Shown here: one piece after another, positions 1 to 8,597 of the stretch | Position numbering within the stretch: the first letter of the stretch is position 1 | How the letters are laid out: every line of letters begins with the position of its first letter | Source: Amycolatopsis alkalitolerans | Lineage (GTDB): Bacteria; Actinomycetota; Actinomycetes; Mycobacteriales; Pseudonocardiaceae | NCBI RefSeq assembly: GCF_006152065.1 | Contig: NZ_VDFW01000019.1 | Location: 1-64,000, forward strand | Direction: 5' to 3' | DNA length: 64,000 nucleotides | Notes under the pieces: model-generated | Told to the model about the DNA's origin: nothing | The model's input: only the letters and a program-made list of their open reading frames with translations | Database searches by the model: none | Program-made: the position numbers and the translations under genes

Positions 1-1544
1 GTGACGGGGGCACGTGCACCGGCCAGTCGGCGGATCGCCAGCTGCAGCGGTGGTCTCGACCACAGCCGCAGCCGGTGCGAAGCCCGCAGCAGCAACCACA
101 CCAGCCGCGCCGCGACGAGACCCGCGGTCAGCACGACGAAGACCGGATAGGTCAGCGCGAGGGGATTGATCTGCGGCAACGGAGTACCGACACGCGAGGT
201 CGCGCCGTAACCGGCGAGCCGCGTCCAGCCGAACAACGCGAGCCCGGCCGTCGCCAGCTCCCACGGGAAGAACGCGAGCAGCCGCGCGCGCACGCCGCGC
301 CGCGGCATGCGGCCCACCTGGAACTCGCGGTGCGCCCGCATCGCGGACACGACGGCCAGCAGCACGAGTGCCACGCCGAGCACCCCGAGCGCGATCCCGC
401 CCGCCGCGAGCTGCCGGCCCCAGGCCACCTCGCCCGGCGGGGCGTACCACGGCACCGACAACCGGGCGAGCACGATCCCCACGATCCCGCCGGCCAGTAC
501 CGGCAGGCCGAGTTCGGCGACGGCCAGCCCTCCGATCGCCGGGGGACCCGCGCCGCGCGCGGCGAGCAGCCGAACCTGGGCGTGGCGGCGCTGATACCAC
601 TGCAGCGCCACGACGGCGATCCCGCCGCAGCCCACCAGCACGCTGATCACGGCCAGCGGCAGGATCGACACGAGCACATTGGACTGTGCCTGCCCGGCCA
701 GCTCGACCGACCGCGCGAACGGTGTCTGCGCCGCCAGGCTTCCGGCCAGGCCCTGGCGGCTCAGATCCGCGTTGACCGCGGCGATCAACTCGCGTGACCG
801 GTCGAGGTAGGCGCTCGCCTGCTCGGGGGTGCGCGGCGGGTCCAGGTAGAACGTGATGGACAGGTTCGCCAGCGCCGGCGGGTGGACGTCGCGCACGACG
901 TCGTCGAAGGTCCGCTGGTCGCTGGCGAACGCGATGGTGTTGAGCGGATCGTTCGCGTAGACGTAGACGGTCGCGTCGTGCTGCTGCGAGCACCACCAGC
1001 GCGGCGGCGGCACGGACAGCGCGTGGTAGATGCCCGCGACCGCCGGCAACCGCCCGCCCGCCACCACGTCCCCGGGCTTGACCGGCGCGAGCCGGGACAG
1101 GTCGTCGCCGATCCACAGGCCCGGCCCGCCGCCGCGCTGCAGCTGCCGCAGATGGTCCAGCGCGCCGTCGCGGTAGGCGATGGTGTACTTGCGCCCCGGG
1201 CCCGCGCCGATGCCCGTGATGAACGCGCCGGTGTACATCGCCGCGACCGGCTGCGGGAACCCGTGCGCCGCCGCCTGGCGCCGGACCGTGTCGATCACCG
1301 CGGGCGCGTCGGCCGCGGGCAGGCTGGTACGGGAGAACACCGGACCGTAGGTGTCCGGGCAGGCCACCGCGGCCTGATAGTCGGTGGCCGCGCCACCGGC
1401 GGCGGACGCGATCAGGACGGCTGAGGTCGCGAGGAAACAGGACAGCAAGGCGGTCACCCCGGCGATGATCGGGGTGAGCTTGCTCGACAACGCCGCGCGC
1501 GGCGCGCGCGACCACGGAAGGGAGACCCCCCTCGCCTCTCGCAT
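1..1544 (-). CDS. FtsX-like ABC transporter permease (C-terminus cut by window edge)
   Basis: The ATG at 1544 opens a frame that runs off the left edge with no stop; about 514 codons are visible. Residues about 24-48 form an N-terminal membrane segment, followed by a large extracytoplasmic domain of about 230 residues. Several hydrophobic segments follow from about residue 285, with an RRHAQVRLLAARGA loop typical of FtsX/MacB-type permeases. The plan (one helix, large outer domain, helix cluster) matches permeases working with a separate ATPase. The partner would lie left of the window. The substrate cannot be read from the sequence. Family call is fairly sure, function is not. Confidence 0.75.
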   Translation of the reverse strand, partial: MREARGVSLPWSRAPRAALSSKLTPIIAGVTALLSCFLATSAVLIASAAGGAATDYQAAVACPDTYGPVFSRTSLPAADAPAVIDTVRRQAAAHGFPQPVAAMYTGAFITGIGAGPGRKYTIAYRDGALDHLRQLQRGGGPGLWIGDDLSRLAPVKPGDVVAGGRLPAVAGIYHALSVPPPRWWCSQQHDATVYVYANDPLNTIAFASDQRTFDDVVRDVHPPALANLSITFYLDPPRTPEQASAYLDRSRELIAAVNADLSRQGLAGSLAAQTPFARSVELAGQAQSNVLVSILPLAVISVLVGCGGIAVVALQWYQRRHAQVRLLAARGAGPPAIGGLAVAELGLPVLAGGIVGIVLARLSVPWYAPPGEVAWGRQLAAGGIALGVLGVALVLLAVVSAMRAHREFQVGRMPRRGVRARLLAFFPWELATAGLALFGWTRLAGYGATSRVGTPLPQINPLALTYPVFVVLTAGLVAARLVWLLLRASHRLRLWSRPPLQLAIRRLAGARAPV

Positions 1545-1659
1545 GCCGGCGAACCTACCCCGAAAGTGTTGCCAAGCGGTGTCTTTTCCGCGGTTTTGCC
1601 CGTCCACGCCGCGGGAACTCCGGGGCGGACGACGCGCGTGACGGGAAGGGACACGGGAC

Positions 1660-2064
1660 ATGTCCGCCGAAGCCATCGAACGCACCGAAAACACCGAGCA
1701 CCTCGTCAACGGCCGGACCGCGCTCTGCCGGTTCTGCGACCGCCCTGGCGCCAAGGGTCTTCATCGCGCGCCCGGTCCGCTCGGACCGATCTGCCCCGAC
1801 TGCCTGGACACCGGCCGCGCGCTGTGCCAGGACGGCCGCGAACGGTCCCTTCGCGGGCCGAAGCTCGCCCGCCTGGTGACCGCGCCCGGTGTTCCGTGCG
1901 AGTTCTGCGGCCGCAGCCGCCGTCACGGCGTGCTGCGGCACCATCGCCCGCTGCCGCGGATGCGGTGCATTCCCGGCGAGGCGGTCATTTGCGCCGACTG
2001 TCTCGCCCGCGGCACGCAACTTCTCGCCCGCGTCACCCGGGTGTGTCGGCCGCGAATTCTGTAA
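1660..2064 (+). CDS. small protein with two ClpX-type C4 zinc fingers
   Basis: This is a 134-residue cytosolic protein. Two CxxC...CxxC sets are visible: C23/C26/C45/C48 and C80/C83/C111/C114. The second pair of each set sits in an ICPDC or ICADC context, as in the N-terminal zinc finger of ClpX. No AAA+ domain follows, so this is a stand-alone doubled finger and not a protease chaperone. The start is chosen for the purine-rich GGGAAGGGAC stretch upstream. A binding or adaptor role is inference. The frame has the codon bias of a real gene, and the opposite-strand frame has no recognisable domain. Confidence 0.7.
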   Translation: MSAEAIERTENTEHLVNGRTALCRFCDRPGAKGLHRAPGPLGPICPDCLDTGRALCQDGRERSLRGPKLARLVTAPGVPCEFCGRSRRHGVLRHHRPLPRMRCIPGEAVICADCLARGTQLLARVTRVCRPRIL

Positions 2065-2092
2065 GGTCAGCACCGTACTTACTGTGCTAATA

Positions 2093-2184
2093 GTTACCAA
2101 GCCCACCGACAGTCACGGCGATCTGCCAAACGTAGACCGGCTGCGGTTGGCCGGCGGGCCTACTTTTCGGTCGGCTTGGTAACG
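2093..2184. repeat. inverted GTTACCAAGCC / GGCTTGGTAAC pair; right arm recurs at 62396
   Basis: The left arm 2093-2110 and right arm 2166-2183 are inverted copies matching at 16 of 18 bases, about 55 bases apart. The right arm with its flank (2159-2184) is nearly repeated at 62396-62420. The pair lies directly upstream of the transporter at 2215. It could be an operator pair, a leader hairpin or the ends of a short mobile relic. No function is assigned. Confidence 0.55.
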
Positions 2185-2214
2185 CCATCACACTTTCGGT
2201 GCACGGAGGGGCGC

Positions 2215-3147
2215 ATGGTGTCGGCGAGCGGCACCTCACTGCTGCTGGCGGTCCCCGCGGCGGTCGCCGGCGCGGCGAGTATGGGGCTGGCCAGCGCCGC
2301 GCAGGCACGCGCGACCAAGGAGGTCGAGGTCGGGCGGATCCTCGACCCGGGGCTGCTGCGCGGTCTCGCGCACCGGCCGCTGTGGCTGATCGGCATGGTC
2401 GCGACCGGCGCCGGGCTCGCGCTGCAGCTGATCGCCCTCGCCTACGCGCCGCTGCTCGTGGTGCAGCCGCTGCTCATCACGTCCCTGATGTTCGCCGGGG
2501 TCTTCTCCGCCCGCCTCGAACGCCGCCAGCTCGACCGGGTGATGGTGGCGGGTGCCCTGATCTGCGTCGCCGGGCTCGCCGGGTTCCTCGTCGTCGCCCG
2601 CCCCACTGGCGACTCCTCCGACTTCGCCGACGCCACCGGGCCGCTGCCGCTCGCGATCGCGCTGGCCACGCTCACGATCGTCGCTCTCGTGGTGGCGCTG
2701 CTGGTCCGCGGTTCCTTGCGCGTGCTCGGCCTCGCGGTGGCGACCGGCGTGCTGTACGGCGTGACCGCCGGCCTGATGAAGGTGGTCGCCGGGCAGGCCC
2801 GCGACGGGCTCGCCGAGCCGTTCCAGAACTGGACGCTGTACCTGGTCTGCCTGATCGGCCCGCTGGGGTTCCTGTTGAGCCAGAACACCTTCCAGCAGGG
2901 CCGGTTCCTCACCCCGGCCCTGGCCGTGATCACCGCGCTCGACCCGCTCGTCGGCGTCGGCATCGGCGTGTGGTGGATGGGGGAGACCGCGAACAGCGCA
3001 CCCTGGGCGCTGGCCGGCGAGGCCATGGCCGGCGCCGTGATACTCGTGGGCATCGTGCTACTGGCCAGCCGTGCGGAACACCTCGCCCGCGCCCAGCCGG
3101 GGGCGGGAACCGACGTTCCGCTCAACGCTCCGGAAGGGACCGCATGA
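2215..3147 (+). CDS. DMT-superfamily (NIPA/EamA-like) membrane transporter
   Basis: This 310-residue integral membrane protein has about nine to ten hydrophobic segments. The N-terminus (SGTSLLLAVPAAVAGAASMG) and internal repeats resemble the drug/metabolite transporter superfamily, particularly NIPA-like proteins annotated as magnesium or solute transporters. The ATG at 2215 is preferred to an upstream TTG because GGAGGGG lies just before it. The stop overlaps the next start as ATGA, so it is translationally coupled to the glycosyltransferase. This suggests a joint role in envelope lipid or glycoconjugate handling (inference). Substrate unknown. Confidence 0.75.
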   Translation: MVSASGTSLLLAVPAAVAGAASMGLASAAQARATKEVEVGRILDPGLLRGLAHRPLWLIGMVATGAGLALQLIALAYAPLLVVQPLLITSLMFAGVFSARLERRQLDRVMVAGALICVAGLAGFLVVARPTGDSSDFADATGPLPLAIALATLTIVALVVALLVRGSLRVLGLAVATGVLYGVTAGLMKVVAGQARDGLAEPFQNWTLYLVCLIGPLGFLLSQNTFQQGRFLTPALAVITALDPLVGVGIGVWWMGETANSAPWALAGEAMAGAVILVGIVLLASRAEHLARAQPGAGTDVPLNAPEGTA

Positions 3148-4283
3148 AGAAGGTTCTGGTCGTCTCGGCGGCCATGGGCGAGGGACACAACGCGACCGGG
3201 CGTGCGCTGGAGGACGCGGTCAAGCGGCTGTGGCCCGAGGCGACCGTCGGCTGGCTCGACGCCCTCGACGTGATGGGTGCCGGGGTCGGGCCGCTGTTCC
3301 GCTGGATCTACGTGTCGAACGTGCAGCGCACGCCGTGGTTGTACGAGTTCTTCTACCGGTCGCTGTGGCGGCACCGTTGGTTCGCCACGGCGTCGAAGCG
3401 GTTCGTCGGGGTGTGGTGCGGCTGGCGGCTCGCGCGCAAGATCCGCACGTTCGAACCGGACCTGGTGCTGTCCACCTACCCGCTCGGCTCGGCCGGGCTG
3501 GACTGGTTGCGCCGCCATCACCGGCTCGACGCGCCCACCGGGGCCTGGGTCTCCGATTTCGCGCCCCATCCGTTCTGGGTCTACGGCGACCTCGACCTGA
3601 ACCTCGTGATGCACGAGCAGGCCGTGCCGCCCGCGCTGAAATGCGTGCCGGAGGCGAAGGTCATCGTCTCGGCGCCGCCCGTGCGGGCCGCGTTCGCGCC
3701 CGGTGACCGGATGACCGCGCGCCAGCGTCTCGGCCTGCCGCCGGACGCGTTCATCGCGCTCGTGTCCTGTGGTTCGCTCGGTTTCGGTGACGTCGAGGAC
3801 GCGGCGAAGGCGCTGCTGAAGGCACATCCCGACGTGGTGCCCGTGGTGGTCACCGGGCGGAACGAGGCGCTCAGGCGGCGGCTGCAACCGCTGGCCGACG
3901 CCGAACCGCGGCTGCACGTGCTGGGCTGGACCGACGAGATGCCCGCCTACACCGTCGCCGCGGACGCCGTCGTCACCAACGCCGGCGGCGCGACCGGCCT
4001 CGAGGCGCTCGCGTGCGGCCGCCCGGTCCTGATGCACCGGCCGATCGCCGCGCACGGCCGCGCGAACGCCGAGTTGATGGCCGAAGCCGGGCTCGCGATC
4101 GTGTGCGAGACGGACCGGGAACTGGGCGACGCGGTGCGCGAGCTCATCGCCAGCCCCGAACGCTGGAAGGCGATGGCCGAGGCCGCGACACGCCATTGCG
4201 ACGGCACGGGCCGCCTCGAGGACGGGCTGCTGGCGCTGTCGAAGCTCACACCCGCAGCTCGCGAGGGGAGTGCGGCGCGCTGA
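3144..4283 (+). CDS. GT28 / MGDG-synthase-like glycosyltransferase
   Basis: The protein has 379 residues and the GT-B fold. The N-terminus VVSAAMGEGHNATGRAL matches the acceptor domain of monogalactosyldiacylglycerol synthase/UgtP proteins. The C-terminal half carries VTNAGGATGLEALACGRPV (about residues 276-294), the nucleotide-sugar binding region of GT28 enzymes. The likely reaction is transfer of a sugar from a nucleotide donor to a diacylglycerol-type lipid at the inner membrane face. Acceptor and sugar are not predictable. It overlaps the upstream transporter by four bases (ATGA), so the pair is probably one operon. Confidence 0.82.
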   Translation: MKKVLVVSAAMGEGHNATGRALEDAVKRLWPEATVGWLDALDVMGAGVGPLFRWIYVSNVQRTPWLYEFFYRSLWRHRWFATASKRFVGVWCGWRLARKIRTFEPDLVLSTYPLGSAGLDWLRRHHRLDAPTGAWVSDFAPHPFWVYGDLDLNLVMHEQAVPPALKCVPEAKVIVSAPPVRAAFAPGDRMTARQRLGLPPDAFIALVSCGSLGFGDVEDAAKALLKAHPDVVPVVVTGRNEALRRRLQPLADAEPRLHVLGWTDEMPAYTVAADAVVTNAGGATGLEALACGRPVLMHRPIAAHGRANAELMAEAGLAIVCETDRELGDAVRELIASPERWKAMAEAATRHCDGTGRLEDGLLALSKLTPAAREGSAAR

Positions 4284-4301
4284 CCCGGGGTACCCCCGGA
4301 C

Positions 4302-4973
4302 ATGGCGGACGTGCGAAAGGTGCTCGCCGAAGCGGGCCGGACCTTTGCGCAGGAAGCGGGCATCAAGCTCGCCGACACTCCCGCCCAGCTGTACCGGCTG
4401 CTGGTGCTGTCCGTGCTGATGTCCGCGCCGATCCAGGCGAAGATCGCGATCGCGGCCACCGGGGAGCTGGTGCGGGCCGGGTTCGGCACCCCGCGGCGGA
4501 TGGCGGACGCGAGCTGGCAGCAGCGCGTCGACGCCCTGGGCCGCGGACACTACGTCCGGTACGACGAGAGCACCGCGACCGCTCTCGGTGAGGGTGCCCG
4601 GCTGCTGCTCGACAAGTACCGCGGCGACCTGCGCAAGCTCCACGCGCAGGCGCCGGACGCCCGCGCGCTGGGCACCATGCTGCGCGAGTTCCCGAGGCTC
4701 GGCCCGGTCGGCGTGGACATCTTCTGCCGCGAGGCCCAGCAGGTATGGCCCGATCTGCGCCCGTACTTCGACGGCAAGGCACGCCAGGGCGCGGAACGGC
4801 TCGGCCTGCCGACCGATCCGGACAAGCTCGCCAAGCTTGCCGACGGTGACGACCTCGCCCGGTTGGCCGCCGCCCTCGTGCGGGTGAGCCGCGACAAGAA
4901 GCTCGCCGATTCCCTACGGCAGCCGCTTCCCCGCTACCGCCCTCAACGGACGCGCTTCGCGCCGCAGGATTAG
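4302..4973 (+). CDS. HhH-GPD / endonuclease III-like protein
   Basis: The protein has 223 residues. It resembles small actinobacterial proteins annotated as endonucleases, with the helical layout of the HhH-GPD superfamily (LREFPRLGPVGVDIFCREA at about 130-148). The canonical endonuclease III iron-sulfur cysteines are absent and the usual Lys/Asp catalytic pair is not clear, so activity is uncertain. The neighbouring polX gene fits a DNA-repair context. Its stop codon TAG (4971-4973) forms the first half of the -10 box of polX. Confidence 0.6.
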   Translation: MADVRKVLAEAGRTFAQEAGIKLADTPAQLYRLLVLSVLMSAPIQAKIAIAATGELVRAGFGTPRRMADASWQQRVDALGRGHYVRYDESTATALGEGARLLLDKYRGDLRKLHAQAPDARALGTMLREFPRLGPVGVDIFCREAQQVWPDLRPYFDGKARQGAERLGLPTDPDKLAKLADGDDLARLAAALVRVSRDKKLADSLRQPLPRYRPQRTRFAPQD

Positions 4974-4976
4974 ATT
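4971..4976 (+). promoter_or_regulatory. -10 box of leaderless polX promoter
   Basis: TAGATT is followed after 7 bases by the ATG of polX, so transcription should begin at or next to the start codon. The 30 bases upstream resemble those upstream of lnt (11690-11716), including CCCTCAACGGA and CGCGCCGC. No good -35 is visible. Confidence 0.6.
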
Positions 4977-4983
4977 CAGACCT

Positions 4984-6717
4984 ATGCCCAGGGCGAACGA
5001 GGAGGTCGAGGCGCTGCTGAACGAGTACGCCGACCTCCTCTCGATCACCGGCGGCGACGGGTTCAAGGTGCGCGCCTACGAGAAGGCGGCGCGCGCGGTC
5101 GCCGGTCACCAGGAGGACGTCTCCACGCTCAGCGCGAAGCAGCTCCGCGCGATCTCGGGAGTGGGCAGTTCGATCGCGGACAAGATCGCCGAGTACTTCG
5201 CGCACGGTCAGGTCGCGGTCATCGAGGAGGCGCGCACCCGCATCCCGGCCGGGGTCCGCGAGTTGACCGAGATCCCGACGCTCGGCCCCAAGAAGGCGAT
5301 GCTGCTGTACGAGCAGCTCGGCATCGCCTCGATCGACCAGCTCGTCGACGCCATCCAGCACGAACGCCTGCACGGCCTCAAGGGCTTCGGCCCCAAGACC
5401 GCCGAGAACATCCTGCACGGCGTGGACCTGCTGCGGTCCTCCGGCGGGCGGGTGCTGATCGACGTCGCTATGGAGCTGGCCGAGGACATCGTCGCCCAGC
5501 TGTCCACTGTGGACGGCGTCGAGCGCTGCGCGTACGCCGGGTCCCTGCGACGGTTCCGGGAGACGATCGGGGACGTCGACATTCTCGCCGCCGCCGAGGA
5601 TTCCGGCCCGGTCATGGCCGCCTTCCGTGCGCTGGACCTGGTCGCCGAAGTCATCGCGAGCGGCGAGAAGAAGACCTCGATCCGCACGGCGAAGGGCCTG
5701 CAGGTCGACCTCCGGGTGGTGCCGCTGGAGTCCTGGGGCGCGGCGCTGCAGTACTTCACCGGCTCCCAGGCGCACAACATCCGCACGCGCGAGATGGCCG
5801 TGCACGCCAAGCTCAAGCTGTCGGAGTACGGCCTGTTCGAGGTCGACTCGGGCGAACTGATCGTGTCCCGCACCGAGGAGGAGGTCTACCAGCGGCTCGG
5901 GCTGCCGTGGATCCCGCCGCCGCTGCGCGAGGACCGCGGCGAGGTCGAGGCGGCGCTGCGTGGCGAACTGCCGGATCTGGTCGAGGTCACGGACCTGCGC
6001 GGCGACCTGCACACGCACACCGACCTCACCGACGGCATCGCCTCGCTCGAGGAGATGCTCGAAGCCGCGGCCACGCGCGGCTACCGCTACTACGCGATCA
6101 CCGACCACGCGCCGAACCTCGTGATGCAGCGCATGACCGACGAGAAGATGCTCGCGCAGCGCGAGCGGGTCCGCGAACTCGACCGCGCCTACCGGGGGAT
6201 GCGGCTGCTGCACGGCACCGAGCTCAACATCGACCCGGACGGCGAGGTGGACTGGCCGCCGGAGTTCCTCGCCGGCTTCGACCTGTGCGTCGCCTCGGTG
6301 CACTCGGCGTTCACCCAGTCCCGCGCGGACACCACCCGCCGGCTCGTGCGCGCCTGCGAGAACCCGCACGTCAACATCCTCGGCCATCTGACCGGCCGCC
6401 AGATCGGGCACCGCGCCCCGATCGACGCCGACTTCGACGAGGTGTTCCGGGCCTGCGCCCGCACCGGCACCGCGCTCGAGGTCAACTCGTTCCCGGACCG
6501 GCTCGACGTGCGCGATGAGCACATCCTGCACGCCAAGCGGTACGGGGTGAAGTTCTCCATCGACAGCGACGCGCATTCGATCCGGGACCTCGCGCAGATC
6601 CGCTACGGCGTCGGCACCGCCCAGCGCGGATGGCTCACCGCCGACGACGTGATCAACACCTGGCCGCTGACCCGGCTCAGGAAGTTCCTGCGGAAACCCA
6701 GTGCGCGGGGCGCGTGA
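4984..6717 (+). CDS. polX: DNA polymerase/3'-5' exonuclease PolX
   Basis: At 577 residues this is full length for bacterial PolX. Helix-hairpin-helix segments lie at about 48-66 and 88-130 (GVGSSIADKI, IPTLGPKKA, LKGFGPKTAENI). The family X catalytic motif GSLRRFRETIGDVDI is at about 184-198, and the C-terminal PHP domain starts with DLHTHTDLTDG at about 340. It further includes ITDHAPN and SIDSDAH. Such enzymes fill short gaps in base-excision repair and have metal-dependent exonuclease activity. The start is supported by the leaderless promoter. Its 3' end overlaps the convergent pentapeptide gene by about 40 bases. Confidence 0.95.
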   Translation: MPRANEEVEALLNEYADLLSITGGDGFKVRAYEKAARAVAGHQEDVSTLSAKQLRAISGVGSSIADKIAEYFAHGQVAVIEEARTRIPAGVRELTEIPTLGPKKAMLLYEQLGIASIDQLVDAIQHERLHGLKGFGPKTAENILHGVDLLRSSGGRVLIDVAMELAEDIVAQLSTVDGVERCAYAGSLRRFRETIGDVDILAAAEDSGPVMAAFRALDLVAEVIASGEKKTSIRTAKGLQVDLRVVPLESWGAALQYFTGSQAHNIRTREMAVHAKLKLSEYGLFEVDSGELIVSRTEEEVYQRLGLPWIPPPLREDRGEVEAALRGELPDLVEVTDLRGDLHTHTDLTDGIASLEEMLEAAATRGYRYYAITDHAPNLVMQRMTDEKMLAQRERVRELDRAYRGMRLLHGTELNIDPDGEVDWPPEFLAGFDLCVASVHSAFTQSRADTTRRLVRACENPHVNILGHLTGRQIGHRAPIDADFDEVFRACARTGTALEVNSFPDRLDVRDEHILHAKRYGVKFSIDSDAHSIRDLAQIRYGVGTAQRGWLTADDVINTWPLTRLRKFLRKPSARGA

Positions 6718-7486
6718 ATCCTTGCGGCAGGCGGGTTCTCGCGTCCCCGTTCGCCGCGGCCAGCTGCGGTCCGGTGAGGAACAGGCATCCGGTCAGGTCG
6801 GCACCGCGCAGGTCCGCGCCCCGGAAGTCGGCGCCGATGACGTCCGCCTTGCGCAGGTCGGCGTCCCGTAAGTCCGCCCCGATCAGGCAGGCGCCCCGCA
6901 GCGAGGCGCCGCGGAGTTTCGCGCCCCGCAGTTTCGCCGCGATCAGCTCCGCGCCGCGGTGGTTCTTCTTCCGACCGGGAATTCGCGCCCGCGCGAGCTC
7001 ACTGGCCCGCAGCAACAGTTCGCTGGCCTCGCGCCTGATCGCCTCGATGTCCAGCGCCGCCAGCTCGTCCGGGCCTTTCTCGGTGCGGCGCTCGATGTCG
7101 TCCAAGGCGCGCTGGAGTTCCACCCAGATCGGCTCGGCCGCGGGCATTGACACCGCCTCAGTGAGGTAGACGAGCAACTCGTGCAGCCCGCGCATGACCG
7201 GGAACGCGGCGAACATCCGCCGCGCGGTCTCCGGATCGCCCCGCCAGTCCTGCCCGCCGAAGGTGACCTGCGAGACCTTCTGGCCCGCGCCGAAACAGTC
7301 GAACACCGTGCACCCGGAGAAGCCCTCGTCGCGCAGCCGCGCGTGGATCCCGCACCGGAAGTCCTGCCGCAGATTGGTGCACGGCGTCCCCGCGGGCTTG
7401 TCCACGGCGAAATCCGCCGAAGCGGCGAAGGGCAGGGCCACACAGCAGAGCCCGAAGCAGGACGAGCAGTCGGCGGACAAGGACAC
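6677..7486 (-). CDS. Cys-rich pentapeptide-repeat protein
   Basis: The protein has 269 residues. The N-terminal third is cysteine rich (CSSCFGLCC near the start, then CTN, FRC, GCTVFDC) and of a kind conserved in actinobacteria, perhaps metal binding. About ten A(D/N)LR-type pentapeptides lie at about 172-235 and should form a right-handed beta helix. Some pentapeptide proteins protect DNA gyrase, but the array here is short and nothing links this one to that role. It converges on polX with an overlap. Function unknown. Confidence 0.75.
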   Translation of the reverse strand: MSLSADCSSCFGLCCVALPFAASADFAVDKPAGTPCTNLRQDFRCGIHARLRDEGFSGCTVFDCFGAGQKVSQVTFGGQDWRGDPETARRMFAAFPVMRGLHELLVYLTEAVSMPAAEPIWVELQRALDDIERRTEKGPDELAALDIEAIRREASELLLRASELARARIPGRKKNHRGAELIAAKLRGAKLRGASLRGACLIGADLRDADLRKADVIGADFRGADLRGADLTGCLFLTGPQLAAANGDARTRLPQGFTRPAHWVSAGTS

Positions 7487-7495
7487 GCCTCATTG

Positions 7496-8560
7496 TCACT
7501 CCGCCGCCGTCAGCTCCACCCGCCGGGACCAGTCCAGCTGGCCCGCCAGTTCCTCCTCGGAGACCGGCGGCGGAACGTCCATCGGCGGCAGGCGCGCGCT
7601 CATCCGCCCGCTCGCCTCGGTGTTGTACTCGACCCGCGGCCGCCGCAGCTGCTCATAGACCTCGAGCGGGTTCGCGGTGTCCCGCATCGCCTTCGCGAGG
7701 ACGACAGCGTCCTCCAGCGCCATCGACGCGCCCTGCCCGGTCGCGGGTGAGGCGGCGTGCGCCGCGTCGCCGATCAGCAGCATCCGGTCGGTGCGCCACC
7801 GCGGGATCTGGGCAAGGTCGCGGGCGTTCGTGCCCAGCACCGGGCCCCGCGTGGCGGCCACGATCGCCGCACAATCCTTGTCCAGCAACGCAAGCAGGCT
7901 CTCCCGCCAGCTCGGCTCCGGCGACTCGACGGTGGACACGCGCGCGAACCAGTACGTTTCACCGCCGGGGGAGACGGCGAACCCGAAGGCCGCCTCGCCG
8001 CGCACCATGACGATCCGTCCCGGCTCGCACGGCGGCCGGCGCGGCCTGCTGTAGCCGTAGAACACCTGCTGCCCGGCGTAGCGCGGCTTCGCGCCGGGGG
8101 AGACCAGCGCCCGCACCCTGGAGTTGAGCCCGTCGGCCCCGATCAGCACGTCACCGCGGGCTATCCCGCTGTCGGTGAACCGGGCCGTGATCCCGTCGGC
8201 GTCCTCGGCCGCCGACGCGAGCCGCTTGCCGTGATGCAACGGGATGCCGCGACGGGCCACCTCCGCCTGCAGCACCCGGCACAGCTCGGCCCGGCGCAGG
8301 CACCGGTGCCCGGCCAGCTCCCGCACGCCGCCGGCGAATTCCAAGGTGTGCAACGGGAATCCCGCCCGGCCGACCGCGATCGCCGCGTCCAGCTCGCGCA
8401 GCGCGGCCATCCCGTTGGCGGCGAGCGTGAGGAACGCGCCGATGTCCTCGCCGCTGTCGGGATGGCCCTCGAACACCACCGGCGCGAACCCGGCCCGGTG
8501 CAGGGCCAGCGCGGTGGCGCAGCCGGCGACACCACCGCCGATGATCAGCACCCGTCTCAT
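7496..8560 (-). CDS. FAD-dependent monooxygenase
   Basis: The protein has about 354 residues. The N-terminal dinucleotide fold is clear (RRVLIIGGGVAGCATALAL), as are the mid-protein DG motif (DVLIGADGLNSRVR) and the second FAD motif (MLLIGDAAHAASPATGQGA). These three define the PHBH-type class A flavoprotein hydroxylases, which use NAD(P)H and O2. Start choice lies between ATG 8560 and GTG 8566; the G-run 8566-8571 is better spaced for the ATG. An inverted repeat GCGCACC...GGTGCGC spans the start. Substrate unknown. Confidence 0.85.
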   Translation of the reverse strand: MRRVLIIGGGVAGCATALALHRAGFAPVVFEGHPDSGEDIGAFLTLAANGMAALRELDAAIAVGRAGFPLHTLEFAGGVRELAGHRCLRRAELCRVLQAEVARRGIPLHHGKRLASAAEDADGITARFTDSGIARGDVLIGADGLNSRVRALVSPGAKPRYAGQQVFYGYSRPRRPPCEPGRIVMVRGEAAFGFAVSPGGETYWFARVSTVESPEPSWRESLLALLDKDCAAIVAATRGPVLGTNARDLAQIPRWRTDRMLLIGDAAHAASPATGQGASMALEDAVVLAKAMRDTANPLEVYEQLRRPRVEYNTEASGRMSARLPPMDVPPPVSEEELAGQLDWSRRVELTAAE

Positions 8561-8597
8561 GCGCACCCCCCGGTGCGCAACGATAGAGCAGGCCCGG

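Noticed and set aside
75-1424. Plus-strand open frames over the first 1.4 kb
   Set aside because: They are Arg/Pro/His-rich shadows. The minus strand carries a continuous, membrane-protein-like frame with natural composition to the edge.
2442-4643. 733-codon minus-strand frame
   Set aside because: It is the shadow of the glycosyltransferase and neighbours; composition is unnatural and no domain is seen.
4363-6576. 737-codon minus-strand frame opposite polX
   Set aside because: PolX on the plus strand has complete motifs; the antisense frame has none.
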